NCBI RefSeq assembly: GCF_964656455.1
Contig: NW_027555072.1
Coordinates: 1 to 64,000 of the forward strand
Origin: Halichoerus grypus
Taxonomy: Eukaryota; Chordata; Mammalia; Carnivora; Phocidae
Reading direction: 5' to 3'
Length of the DNA: 64,000 nt
Part shown: positions 46,934 to 58,626 of the stretch, piece after piece
Position numbering within the stretch: position 1 is the first letter of the stretch
Layout: every line of letters begins with the position of its first letter
Translations under genes and position numbers: made by a program
The notes under the pieces: model-generated
What the model was told of the DNA's origin: nothing
Database searches by the model: none
What the model saw: the letters and a program-made list of their open reading frames with translations, nothing else

Positions 46934-47952
46934 AGGATTTTAAGCTCAGGTTTGTTAGATACAAAGCTCAAGTGTATTTCATTCCTTCCTTATTGTAATT
47001 ACCACATGTTTAACAAATATGAAGCACAATAATTTTCTCCTGAAAGGAAAATAATCTTCTCATTAAAATTTTTATTTTTTAAATAACTGAAATTATGTAT
47101 AATACTCTACTTTAAAAACTTATTTTAATTAAACAATAATAGTTATTGCAGGAAAAAAACATAAATACAAACCAAAAAAAGAAAAAAAACCTATAATCTT
47201 CTCTTTCATGAACAACTTCCTTTCATCATTGGGTTTATATACCCTTCTGACTTTTCATATAAATGGCTATACATTGTTTTTTTTAAAGAAATATAATTAG
47301 CACTATATATCCTGTGACAAAGTGCCCTCCCCCCAAAAAATCCTTTATTTTCCTTCTGCTGGGTCTAATTTATGATCATAGAGATTTAGCAATCAACTAT
47401 CAGGATTTGGATTGTAAAAATCAGCAAACAGAATACCAGAAGTGAAAACTTCCCACTGAAATTCTCACTTCTTTTGAACTGTGAGGTTAATCATCTGTAT
47501 CGGGTGGCTGACCTACTGCAGTCAGACAGCATGGGAAGTATTTCAGATGGGGTGATCCAGGTGTGGCTGAGAAGCCCCACAGAATGGAGGTACATTGGCT
47601 TGGTCTCATCCTTATGATTCACTGTCTCATAGAGAAAAAAACAAAAAAAGTTCCTTGATTGATGATTTCAGTTCTTATTGCAGATTAAAAATAAAGCAAA
47701 TCAGTGACCCTTTCAATAGGAACATATGTCAAATTCTTATACCAGAATTGTCACCAATTATATACAAAGTAGATATTAGGTTTTCTTTCAGAGGAGGGGG
47801 AAAAGAGAGAAAAAAGGATAATTTGCCATGAATGTACAGCTCCTGAGAAAACTGAGACAGAGAAGCTTGCAAGTAGGCTTTCCACAAGTAAAACTATTTA
47901 CCTCTACAAAATAAGCCTATAGTGACCAAAATCAGTGACCTGGGTACTTTAA
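46934..47952. other. A+T-rich, no gene recognised
   Basis: The part 47050-47320 is strongly A+T-rich with poly-A patches. No repeat family is firmly identified. Confidence 0.45.
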
Positions 47953-47964
47953 CTTGGTACTTTA

Positions 47965-48161
47965 TTTTTTTTTTAAGATTTTATTTATTTATTTGACAGA
48001 GAGAGAGCACAAGCAAGGGGAGCAGCAGGCAGAGGGAGAGGGAGAAGCAAACTCCCCGCTGAGCAGGGAGCCCGACGTGGGACTCGATCCCAGGACCCTG
48101 AGACCATGACCTGAGCCGAAGGCAGATGCTTAACTGACTGAGCCACCCAGGCACCCCTGAT
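47965..48161 (-). mobile_element. Can-SINE, reverse orientation
   Basis: TTTTTTTTTTAAGATTTTAT tail side, GAGAGAGAGCACAAGC body, GACTCGATCCCAGGACCCTG and GAGCCACCCAGGCACCCC head. Target duplication TTGGTACTTTA at 47954-47964 and 48162-48172. Confidence 0.94.
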
Positions 48162-48172
48162 TTGGTACTTTA

Positions 48173-50084
48173 AATGCAGGAATTAGGGATGTATTCACAT
48201 AGAGCAAAAAGAAGTGTCACATAAATTATTGGCAAAATATTCTTCTATGCTTATATTATTTGGCCATGTATGCTTTGCTCAGATTTCCAGAGAATTTCCT
48301 GGGAATTTTGCTGAGTGTACCTGCTCACGGTAGAAGAGTCAGCACAGAGGATCGCTTGGGGTTGCCCCTCAGGACGACCTACCCTTGACTCTATCCCTGA
48401 CTTCCATCTCTGGAATCAACACCTACTGTGAGCAGGAGGAGGGCCCAGGAGGCAAGACGTACAATCAGCAGATACTCCACTGTTGGTTACTTGGTAGAAG
48501 AGAGGCCCCCAGAGACTTGGAATCTAGTCACAGATGGAATGATGGTCAGCACAGAACTTGGCGAGTGGACATGATGTCACCTTACACATTATTTATCATA
48601 GATCTCGTGTCCTCACGTGCCAGATGCAGTCACAAGATTTTGTTGGTTGAGTCCACTTTCTGGAGTCTTGGCTCTAATTCTGAGTTATTTCAGTTTTTTT
48701 CTGTGTGTGTGTGTCTTTTCAAAAGTTCTAGATGCATACCTCAATGTGAAATTCCTTTGAGCACTTACTTCTGCTGAGAATTTATTATTGAGTTTAGGGA
48801 ACAGAAATCTCTTTGTGAAATAGGGCCAATTATTGTAGCCCATTCCTGTTGCCATTTTGAGGATTAAACAGGAAAACATATGCTCTGTGTTTCATTATTG
48901 GAATTTCATTTTTGTTAAAGTTTCAGTATTGTTATATATATCTGTACATCTGTGTATGTGTGTTTCTCTCCATATATAGGTCTTGTGAATAAATACATGT
49001 ACGTGCCGTGTGTCTGTGTATATCGATAGGCAGGTATTCATACATAGACACACAGATAGAGTAGCCTAGGTTTTGAAAATGATCTCAACGAACATAAAGC
49101 AAACTCTTTCTAATCCAGTGTTTTTCAGTCTATCTGTGGTGAAGAACCAGATCTTTAAAACTCGTTATTTTTTCTAATCCTTTGGGAAACAAAAGTTTTA
49201 TAAAATACAATTAAAATGTCAAATTGCTGTTAAAGTTTTTAACTGTTTAGTTTCCTTACATCCTAGCAGACTAGTAACAAATGGTTTGAGGCAGACCATT
49301 GCAGGGTTAGGGACCATGTTTTTGAGTAGAGTGACTCTAGGGCATGAGATTACTTGAAACTTTCATTTTCTTAATATTTCATATGGTTTGATTTTTTAAC
49401 GTAGATTTTGTTTCTATAATAAAGAGAAGATAGAAAAAATCATGTTAATTTCAATAAAATAAATTCAGCAGATTTACATATCTATAAAAGTAGGATATAT
49501 TCTCAATTGTTAATCAGTTGTTAATCTAAGTCGTCTCTGGTTGAAAATAAATGGAAAGGACTTCTTTTCCCATTTTTGGGAGGAAAGTATTAGTATGTAT
49601 CAGTATTTCTTATCAGCGGGTATGTTGTATAATGAGAAAAAAAATTGAAGTGATGCAATTACAACATAAAGAGCAATGGAAAGACCACTCCCAAGTTGGA
49701 TTAACACAACCACTCACTTCCATTTACTTGAACCATGTTTTTGATGGAATTTCTGAAAGGAGAGATTTTGTGTATGTTTATTCCAATTCCTTTGAGCAGC
49801 TTGGAATAAACACATAGAATTTGGAATTGGAATAAACACACAGAATTTATAGCCGTGTATAAATTCTAACTTAAAATGGATGTCATTCAGTACCACAAAA
49901 TATTATGTATTACCTTTCATTCATCGGTCAGCACACAGGGAAACATGCCACAAAAGTTCACCAGTAGGTTCTTCAGGGAGAAGTTGTGTGGCTCTCTGGC
50001 AACAGCTGACCCACCCTTCCAAATCAGCTGATGTTGGGATTCAGCATGCTCTGTTTTCCTAGCCAACATTTGGATGTTCATTAG
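48173..50084. other. No gene recognised; minor tandem repeat
   Basis: Mostly A+T-rich unique-looking sequence. A 130-codon plus-strand frame (48385-48777) has no domain. A two-copy 26-bp tandem repeat (TTGGAATAAACACA...GAATTT) lies at 49801-49848. TATG/TGTG low-complexity words lie at 48930-49070. Confidence 0.45.
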
Positions 50085-50230
50085 TAGCTTACCAAATATT
50101 TACTAAATATAGTACTATGAATCAGGCACCACACTAGTCTCTGACAATAAAATGTGGAGGGAAGAGAGACAGTGTCTGTCCTCCTGGAACTGATCGTTGG
50201 CAGGGAGGGCTGGTGCCAAGCAAGTAACTA
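50085..50230 (+). mobile_element. Ancient interspersed repeat fragment
   Basis: CCAAATATTTACTAAATATA, GAATCAGGCACCACACTAGT and TCTGTCCTCCTGGAACTGAT resemble the start of the repeat type seen at 39735. Diverged. Confidence 0.4.
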
Positions 50231-50618
50231 CACGCTCTGGCAGCGTTGTAGAGAGGAGAGGGAAGAGGAGCAAGAAGGGTGTGGGAGAGAACTTGAAAGT
50301 CGGTATTTTATTGGATCGCTCCTAGCATGAGCCAGCTAACCAGATATTAGCCTGATTCATTTCCCCAGAGGGTCTGTTTTACACTACACAAAAGTCACAA
50401 GGACGTTCCTAACTGACCTCAGATTTTTTTAATTAAAAAAAAGTTTCACTTGTTTATATGAAAAGCAACAGAGGAGGTTAAGAGAAAATAGAACAGCTCT
50501 CCAGGTGGGTCCCCGAGGTCATTTAACAACACACAGAGGGTCCTACTGGTGCTGTGTCTTCAAAGGGCTGCAGTGGGGATGTGGGCAATGCTGCAACTTC
50601 AATAATTACTCCATGGTA

Positions 50619-50822
50619 GGGGCGTCTGGGTGGCTCAGTCGTTAAGTGTCTGCCTCCGGCTCAGGTCTTGATCCCAGGGTCCTGGGATCGAGCCCCACAT
50701 CGGGCTCCCTGCTCCGCGGGAAGCCTGCTTCTCCCTCTCCCACTCGCCCTGCTTGTGTTCCCTCTCTCGCTGTGTCTCTCTTTGTCAAATAAATAAATAA
50801 AATCTTTAAAATAAAAAAAAAA
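50619..50822 (+). mobile_element. Young Can-SINE with perfect 18-bp target duplication
   Basis: GGGGCGTCTGGGTGGCTCAG head, one-G variant CAGTCGTTAAGTG, CTCCGCGGGAAGCCTGC body and AAATAAATAAATAAAATC tail. AATAATTACTCCATGGTA is repeated exactly at 50601-50618 and 50823-50840. Confidence 0.97.
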
Positions 50823-51029
50823 AATAATTACTCCATGGTAGACTTGGATACAACAACCCACCAGTCCAAGACTTAAATATGTGGGTTTGGTGGTGATTTT
50901 TATCTTGAGAGGGGATATAAGAGTCCTAGGTCAGTGGATAGGTGAGGCAGAAATTTAATTTCATCACAAAGAGCCTTCCACCCATAAATAGGAGCTGTGA
51001 TTTTTACGGATTCAATGTGCTAAACATAA

Positions 51030-51270
51030 AGTTTCAGCTAACATGTCCTGGGTACTTGCTACATGCCAATAATGTACTGTGCTTCCTACGTCCCAAACAC
51101 ATGTTTTAATCTGTTTGACTTTATGAAGGAGGTGCTATTTTTATCCCATTTTTCAGGTAAGGAGTTAAGACATGGAGAAAGGGAGTAACTTGCCCAAGCT
51201 CAGAGAACCACTGAGTGGGGAAGCCAGCAGCTTGAGGGGGTGGGCTCCCACTGCAGTGTACTTCCTGAGC
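51030..51270 (-). mobile_element. MIR SINE remnant
   Basis: Reverse MIR: GTACTTGCTACATGCCAATA, TATCCCATTTTTCAGGTAAG, GGAGTAACTTGCCCAAGCTC, AAGCCAGCAGCTTGAG. Well ordered. Confidence 0.8.
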
Positions 51271-52609
51271 CCAGGACCATGGCTACAATCTGTTCTAGGA
51301 GGTGGTGCTCATCTTCTCAGGGGATTAGCTCCTCTCATTAGAATAGATTCAGTAATCGAACCCACCAGCTGGATGGTATTAAATAAATATCAGATACAAA
51401 AACTAATACAAAATACAAAATAATAAGCAAAGACTCAGGGGTTCTGGGATCAAAGGGAAGCCGAGTTCTGATACAGTGAAAAGCTGTGGCTCAGTCTCCA
51501 CCACAGAGCTGGTCTCTGCCAGGGCCTCCCACTGTAAAGGAGAAACACTCAGCCTCCATGTAACACCAGCCAGGGCTCCGCGTCTAGCTGTTGCTCTTTC
51601 CTCTTGGCCATGGCCACCCTTGGCAGAGGCACGAAGAGGTTCTTGCACTGTGTCTCCCCTCCACACATGCCCTCCAGATAAGTCACCATCACCCACTTTA
51701 CTGCATGAGGTATCCATTGCCCCAAACCCATAACTGCACCATGGAGCAGCAAGAGAGCGTATCAACTCCAGCCTGATACTGATCGTAAGAAATCCTTCTA
51801 AAAATGGTTGATTGTTCTAGCAGCACTTCTCTGTGTTCTCCCACAGGTCACCAAACATTCTCATGGAAAAATAAACTGAAATCAACAAAAACAGCGGAGG
51901 ACTGGAGGACCTGCCGGATGGCTCAGAATTCACTACTCCTATCCCCTTCCAGACATCCACCTGCCGTTCCATGGCTGCCAGGCCTTTCCAGCAAACTCAC
52001 CACACCAGGGCTCCAGGTATCTGTACAGCTGAACCGAGACTCCTGCCCCCCCCCACACACACCGGTGCTGGGACCTTCGTCACACGGTATTTCCTTAGGA
52101 AGAAAAAGTGCTTTCCCATCTCCAGTGTGAGTCCACACAATTTTCTTTTACCCAGGATCAGAGGAAAGGTTCGGGACCCTTTATCTTTGCTTTACCTCTC
52201 TTTTTTTGTAGTGGAAATAAATCAGTTAAATAATAGCTAACTCATTAGTCGCTGGGAATTTAAAAAGTAAACTGCAAATAATATCACCTTGCCAAGCCTG
52301 AGAAATGTTTAAAGCTGTATTATTACAGCTATATGTTCATTCATTCGTTCATTCGTTTGTTTGTTTGTTCATTCAACAATTATCCCTCTTGAGGACTGAC
52401 TGCATGTAAAAATACTACCATGTCCCAAGGGGAGAGAAAGAAGACAATCATCTAGATTATCCTTCCTACCCAACCCCGCCCCTGCGCCTCGTGCAAGATA
52501 CAGACATGTGGACATAAGTACCCATAAATGCAAGGCACAGGATATGTTCTACAATAAAAGATGAAGATGTTATGGAAATAAAATGTGGGTGAATCGGGAG
52601 ATCTTAGAC
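51271..52609. other. No gene recognised
   Basis: The part 51420-52150 holds overlapping open frames of 85-120 codons on both strands in moderately G+C-rich DNA, none with a domain I know. A (TTCA/TTCG/TTTG)n tetranucleotide patch lies at 52336-52374. Confidence 0.42.
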
Positions 52610-53105
52610 ACAAATGAAAACTGACTTAAATTAGTCAAAGAAGGAGAAGAAGAAGGAGAAGGGGAGTAGGAAGAGGAGGAAGAAAAGGAGTATTTACTGG
52701 CTCTTTACCCATAAAGTTCAAATGCAGGGTTAGTTGCAAGCTAGGCTTCTTCCGGCTATTTAAACGTCTTCCCTAGTGGCTACTCTGAGCCGCCATGATC
52801 TTGTCTTACAGAAGCAACGTGGCTGTAAACATTCCGCAGCTCACATATTCTTACCCCACAATCTAGAAAAGGAGAAGAAGATTCTGTTTCATGGACCCCC
52901 AGCAGGATCTCCTTCCATCCCCTGGACTGCCTTCTGTGCCCCATCCCAAACCAGTCATGTGGCAGGAGTCTGGGTATTCCAGTTGCTTTAAGCTGATCGG
53001 GATCCAGCCAAAACAACACGGCTGAGGACGCAGAGGTGGCTTCCCAAAGAAAATCAGGATTGTGTTATCCAAAGGAGGGAAAATGGATGCAGTCATAGCA
53101 GGAAA
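52610..53105 (+). mobile_element. Ancient interspersed repeat with purine tract
   Basis: A GAAGGAGAAG tract (52640-52695) sits in a stretch whose order (TTTACTGGCTCTTTACCCAT, GCTTCTTCCGGCTATTTAA, TTCCCAAAGAAAATCAGGAT, TGTGTTATCCAAAGGAGGG, AAAATGGATGCAG) recalls a common diverged mammalian repeat. The family is not assigned. Confidence 0.42.
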
Positions 53106-53564
53106 CCATCCTGAGAGCGGCTGGGGAAAGGGAGAGGGTAAGATGATGGCTCCCTGGGACCCTGCTCAACACCGGTCTTGACTGGAAGGTAAGAAGCATC
53201 TATGATTGAAGATAGGAAGCCGGTGCCTTCAATTCCTGCCACAGTGCCACTCACCCTCCACTAACTTCTGCTGCGCTTGAAATGGCCACTGGCACTGTCT
53301 TTAGGAGCTCCAGAGCCTCCCCAGCTAACAGAGCATGGCCATAGCTCTCCTGGTGTTTGCTCAATGGTTGGATTATGGCCACAACAGAAGGGGTTCTCAA
53401 GGGACTCCTAGTAAGGTAACCATAGTTAGTAGCCTAACCCATCTCTGGAAATATGACTGGACATAATTATCTCCTCACGAAAAATCACTGGACCTAAGCA
53501 CACAGGTACATGACTGTACATAAACCCACATTTAAGGAGAATTTACTGCAGGGAGAAGGTGGTC
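53106..53564. other. No gene recognised
   Basis: Unique-looking sequence without a recognised feature. Confidence 0.45.
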
Positions 53565-53785
53565 ATTGCTTCACATACATTATATCTACCTGATCACCTC
53601 ATATGCACAAAAAACTTATGAGTAGTATTTTTGTTCCCTTTTATAGATTAAAAAAAAAGCTGAGGCTTAAAGTTACAGAGAGTATGCAGTGAAAACAGAA
53701 TTTGAACTCAAGGATTTCTGACACCCAAACCTATGTTCTTAATGAACTCAAGGATTTCTGACACCCAAACCTGTGTTCTTAATCA
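53565..53785 (-). mobile_element. MIR SINE remnant carrying a 40-bp duplication
   Basis: Reverse MIR: CCTCATATGCACAAAAAACT, CCCTTTTATAGATTAAAAA, GCTGAGGCTTAAAGTTACAG, GAATTTGAACTCAAGGATTT. The head-side part is duplicated in tandem (separate entry). Confidence 0.78.
53703..53782. repeat. Two-copy 40-bp tandem duplication
   Basis: Units 53703-53742 and 53743-53782 start TGAACTCAAGGATTTCTGAC and differ at one base (CCTATG versus CCTGTG). Inside a MIR, so much younger than the MIR itself. Confidence 0.95.
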
Positions 53786-54626
53786 TACGGCTTGCGACCT
53801 TCATAAATGTGATGGGCTGGAAACTGTATCTAACTGATAACATGAGATGCATTTGCTTTATGTTACACAGATTATGGAAGAGCGATACAAAATGCTTCAA
53901 GAGATTCTGTAGCTATTGCTTCCTGAGGATTTACATTTTCAGTCTGCTCAGTTTTCCACAGCAATGAGGAGAATTATAACATAAAAATATCTCAGACAGT
54001 GGTCATTAAAGAGATTATTTGTATTGTTCTTTGGAATGCTTTATGCTACTTTCCCCCTCACATACACACTCAATATGTCCTATTAACTGATCTAAAGATG
54101 TTTGGATTCATTAGCAATAGAATAAGTATCTATTTACTGAAAACACATTGATGAAATTTAGGGGTCACTGAATATCTTAAAATGTCTGGGAGATAAACAT
54201 TTTCAACGAATAATGCAGTAATTTTAAGTAAGCCAAAATAGTCCAGCATGTTGCTATACTAGGAGCTGAGTCTGTCTGTCTAATCTAGTTACGGTTCTTT
54301 CTGCAAGTGAAACGGGGCGGGGGGGGGGGGCATCACATAATCCTGCCACACATCAGTTTCCTCTTTTGTATAATGAGAATAGTAGTCGTACCTCCTAATG
54401 GATGAAGTCCCATATGCTAGGTGCTCAGTCCTGTGTCTGGCACGTGATACCCTATGTAAGTTCACCAAAAAGAAGCAAAATTCTATGCATGTTTAGTATT
54501 TCTATAGGAATACTGACACCATTCTTTCTTTGACTACACACCTCCAAACCATGGTAACATTTTACTTGCTGGGACAAGGCACTTACCAATTCAATAATTT
54601 TACCCCAGTTGAACCTGTCAAACATT
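53786..54626. other. No gene recognised; G12 run
   Basis: A+T-rich sequence with a GGGGC-G12 run at 54314-54330. No exon is recognised. Confidence 0.45.
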
Positions 54627-54650
54627 CTCTCTCTCTCTCTCTCTTTCTCT

Positions 54651-54703
<53 letters not shown>
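54627..54703. repeat. (CT)n(CA)n compound microsatellite
   Basis: CT repeats (54627-54652) followed by CA repeats (54653-54703). Likely highly polymorphic. Confidence 0.95.
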
Positions 54704-54706
<3 letters not shown>

Positions 54707-54884
54707 TTACCCTACTTAATGGTGTTTTAATTGCATTATATCCTTCTGATTTCATAAGGGAAAAAAGTCTTATGACCTCTCTCTACGCAAAAAATTTAAA
54801 TAAATAAATAAATATTATGAACAGGTGAATGGACTCACCAGCAAACTGTCTTTGTACTTGGAAAACAAGCAAAGACATAGGCCA

Positions 54885-55105
54885 GGACATTTTGCATCCC
54901 AGGGGACATCTGGCAAGGATGGGAGACATGTTGAGTTGGCACAACTGTGTGCATATGCATGTAGGGTGGACGGGCTACATTGGCATCTAATACATAGAGG
55001 CCAGGGATGTGTGAACCATCCTATTGTGCACAGGACAGCTTCCCATGGCAAAGAATTATCAGGTCCAAACATTAGTACTGACATTGAGAAACTCTGGTCT
55101 GGACA
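54885..55105 (+). mobile_element. MER20-like hAT MITE remnant
   Basis: CATTTTGCATCCCAGGGGAC, ATCTGGCAAGGATGGGAGAC, CATAGAGGCCAGGGATGTGT, GCACAGGACAGCTTCCCATG, AAAGAATTATCAGGTCC and a final TTGAGAAACTCTGG match MER20 order over nearly its full 220 bp. A 164-codon open frame crossing it is a chance frame. Confidence 0.82.
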
Positions 55106-55179
55106 TATTGCCATTGAGGTTAAAGACATATGTACGTGGAATATGTTAAAATTAAAATTACAAAAACTAAAGGCAGTCT

Positions 55180-55255
55180 TAGAACATCTGACTCTTAATC
55201 TCAGTGAGTACAAGCCCCACTTTGGGTGTGGAGCCTACTTAACAAAAAGAGAGCT
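55180..55255 (+). mobile_element. 5'-truncated old Can-SINE fragment
   Basis: AGAACATCTGACTCTTAATC, TCAGTGAGTACAAGCCCCAC and GGGTGTGGAGCCTACTTAA match the old short SINEC form. The GGGGCACCTGG head is missing. Confidence 0.7.
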
Positions 55256-57459
55256 AGAGAGCAAGAGATTGGCCAACCATCCCCCCTCCCCTTGCATAGC
55301 ACAACCTCGTTGTATTTAGTTGGAAATATGTAATTATATTAACCAGATTAAAATTTTTTTTCTACTCCCTTCCCGCTTCTGAGGGATACACAATTCTATC
55401 TGAACCAGTTTAGTGGCCGGGGGCGGGGGGTGGTTGGGGGGAAACCAGACTCAGATCACTTAGGAAGTGCTATCTTTTGACGTGTTATTTTCACTTGCTA
55501 AGTGATGGCTTAATGGCCTTGGGTCACCTGCACCAAGAGTCTACCCTTTCCACTTGTGAAAATTCATATCTGGGAGCCTCATGAGGTCACACAGTGGGAA
55601 ACCACGACCGGCTGGGACTTCATGCTGCACGCCAAGGCCTTTGGAGAATTTTGCACTTCCCCTGTGACCTCTTGTTTTAGATCCAGAATGGGTTTTGACA
55701 GTAGAAGAGGTTTTTATAAGCAACAGGGTTTTAATAAAACATACATTAAACACAAATGAAATCACCCCAGTTCTCAAACTGTTGTACAAGTTCTTATGTT
55801 TTGGGTATGGAATGAAAGCACACAAAATCAAACACATGTGATGGTTCTAGAATATGAAACTCCTCAGCAGAGTCTCACATTCACAGGGTTTCTGTTGCTA
55901 TTTTGACTTTTCTGAAGAGTGTGACATCCTGCGTCTTGGTGGTGTGAAACTGAAACAAATTTACCGAGCACGCTCCAATTGTAAGAATGTGCACTTTTGA
56001 ATTCATCACAAACATGACTGAATTGCAAAAATGTCACAAAAATACATTAAAAATACAAAGAGCATTAAATGAAATACATATTGCTACATCAGCTTAGAAA
56101 AGTATTTATTCTCATAATTTTCTGTTTACTTTTTACAGAAATTTGAGAAATATCTTTAAAATTGTAAAACTGATGTGTTGAATGGGGGAGAGCTGTAGAT
56201 TTTATAGTTTGTGATTTAGTCTGCATCGATGCCTGGGACTTTTTTTTTTCTCTCTCTCTCGTTTTCATTTAAGGTTCAAATAGCCCAAACATGTGCTTGC
56301 CTATACTTTTCTACCTGCCAGGTTTTCTCTTAGGTTCATAGTAAACAGGAGAGAATTTAGAGAAAAAGCACCTCCATTGAATATAATTTATTAAGAAGAA
56401 AGAAGCTTTTCTTTCTCTTACTTTAGATTTTCTTTCATTTGGAAGGCTTGCCTTTTGCAGCTTTTTCTTAGAATTGCAAAATTTTCCTCAAAATGTTTCA
56501 AACTTAAAAGGTGTTACTAGGGAAATAGCCAGAAGGTTTGAAAGCTGTTTTTCATCGTTTTTCCCCTTATTTTGAAATGAATAAATATATAACACAAGCT
56601 GATTTTCATAAACATTTAATCCCACTTACATTTCTAGAGGTTTTTAAATAGAATTGTCATTTTTACATTAATTCTGAGCTGAAGGCAACCACAATAGGAA
56701 AACATGATTGAAATATGCACTTTCCCTTATTTCAGAAAGGAACTCCTGAAACATAGATTTAATTGTGTTAAAGAATTTTGGAGTTAAATGATTGTGGAGA
56801 TGAATCAGTACAGAAACATAATAAGTCAAAATCCTAAAGTTAGTGATCAGTGCCAGGAGGCCATTTATCCTTAAATACATTATTTAAAAGGTAATAGCAG
56901 GGTCTGGTCTTCCTCATTCAATAAAGATTTTACAACTGCCTAAAATATGCAAGTATATTAATGGGCAATACCTTGTCATTTCTCAGTGAAATCAGTCTGT
57001 TATATCTAGAAAATCTGCCCTATGCAGATTGTACTTTGAATTCTGACAAATTCAAAGGAAGTATATCCAAACCCTCCTGAATATACTATATTTCAGGTGG
57101 GCGTGGCCTGTGAGTTTTGGTTGAAGTTATTGGTTCTAATGTTCATATGAAAGAGAGAATGGTCAGGAATAACAGACATTAAGTGAATGAATGATTAAAT
57201 AAATAAGCAGACTTGTTCTAGCAGCTATTAAAATATACCATGATGCTTGGTAACTAAGAAAATATTTATGCAGGCATAGAAAAACTAATCATTAAAAAAA
57301 ATAAGAAACAGGACCTTTGTATTGGAAATATAGTTTGAGATAAAGGTGGCATTTCAAATGGGAGGGGTATTTGAAAGGCAGATTGGAAATACCTACCAAA
57401 ATTTAAAACATGTATATACTTGGATGAAGTGAACATACCTTTAGAAAATTGTTCAAAAG
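55256..57459. other. No gene recognised
   Basis: A+T-rich unique-looking sequence up to the start of the L1. A G-rich patch (GGGGGCGGGGGGTGG) lies at 55418-55441. No exon, repeat or RNA gene is identified. Confidence 0.45.
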
Positions 57460-57469
57460 AGGAGGGCGG

Positions 57470-57482
57470 AGCAAGATGGTGG
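57470..57482 (+). promoter_or_regulatory. YY1-like site at L1 start
   Basis: AGCAAGATGGTGG matches the YY1 core (AANATGG) about 10 bp inside the element. In human L1 a YY1 site in the same position directs accurate transcription start; the same role here is inference. Confidence 0.6.
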
Positions 57483-58253
57483 AGGAGTAGGAGACCTGGA
57501 TTTCATCTCCTCTCAGGAATTCAGCTGGATAGGGATCAAACCATTCTGAACACCTACAAACTCAACAGGAGATCGAAGAAAAGAATAGCAACAACTCTCT
57601 GAACAGAAAAGCGACCACTTTCTGGAAGGTAGGACGTGTGGAGAAGTGAATCCGAGGCGATATTCGGGAGGATAGACGGCGGGGGAGGGGCCTCCATCCG
57701 CCGCTTCTGGCAAGTGATAGAGCCACGGAGCACAAAATCGGAACTTTTAGAAGTCTGCTCCGCTGAGGGACATCACTCCAGTGGCTAAGCGGGGGGTGGA
57801 ACCCTCGCGGGACAGTGTGGTCTCAGGACCCTCGGGGTCACAGAAAGACCGGGGGTGCCTGAGTGCGGCAGAGCTCCCAGGTATCGGAGCAGGGAAGCTG
57901 GCTGCAGAGATGGAGCCCAGGCGCGGGCTCTCAGCTCGGGGTTGCTATAAACCGTGATCCGCGGCACAGCCAGGCCACTACTCCTCCAGCAGGGACCCAA
58001 CAAGCGGCAGATCCGGGGAGACTCACCTTCTTCCCCCGGGAGGAGAGGTGCGGGAGCGCACCGCGGGGATCTGCTGGGTTTGGAGACTCCACCCGGGGTC
58101 AGGTGCCAGAGATAGAAACGCGCGGTCACAGGCCGGGTGAGCACGGAGTGCGGCCGGAGACCGGGGAGACGGGAGTGACTGACTGCTTGTCTCTGGGGGC
58201 TCACTGAGGAGCGGGGCCCCGAGTTCTCGGCTCCTCCGGGCGGAGATTGGGAG

Positions 58254-58264
58254 GCCGCCATTTT
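58254..58264 (-). promoter_or_regulatory. Second YY1-like site in L1 leader
   Basis: GCCGCCATTTT is the reverse complement of the full YY1 consensus AAAATGGCGGC, a better match than the site at the 5' end, and points antisense. Confidence 0.55.
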
Positions 58265-58626
58265 CACTCTCCGCCTCCAAAGCTGTACGGAAAGCTTGCA
58301 GGGAACAAAAGCTCCGGAGAGCAAACCCGAGCAGATTACTTGGCCCGGACCGGGCAAGGGCGGAGCAATTCTGCCTCCGGCAAAGACATTTGGGAACCAC
58401 GGCAACAGGCCCCTCCCCCAGAAGATCAGCGAGAACAGCCAGCCAAGACCAGGTTTACCGATCAGTGAGAACGGCAGAACTCCAGCGCTAGGGGAATACT
58501 GCACATAGAATTCATGGCTTTTTTACCATGATTCTTTAGCCTTTCAAAGTAAATTATTTTTTTTAGCTGTCTTTTTTTCTTTTTTCTTTTTTCTTTTTTT
58601 TTTTTGAATTTTTCTTTTTCCCTTTT

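Larger units (their letters stand above)
57460..58510 (+). promoter_or_regulatory. L1 CpG-rich 5' UTR (internal promoter)
   Basis: The only long CpG-rich stretch in the window (densest 57640-58400), against A+T-rich flanks. L1 leaders carry an internal RNA polymerase II promoter that travels with the element (family knowledge). YY1-like motifs lie near the start and at 58254. Dense CpGs make it a likely methylation target. It is open for 239 codons on the antisense strand (58504 to 57785), reported as a finding. Short sense frames here are 70-114 codons and show no domain. Confidence 0.85.

Noticed and set aside
54825..55319. 164-codon plus-strand open frame
   Set aside because: It crosses a MER20-like element and an old SINE fragment, and has no domain.
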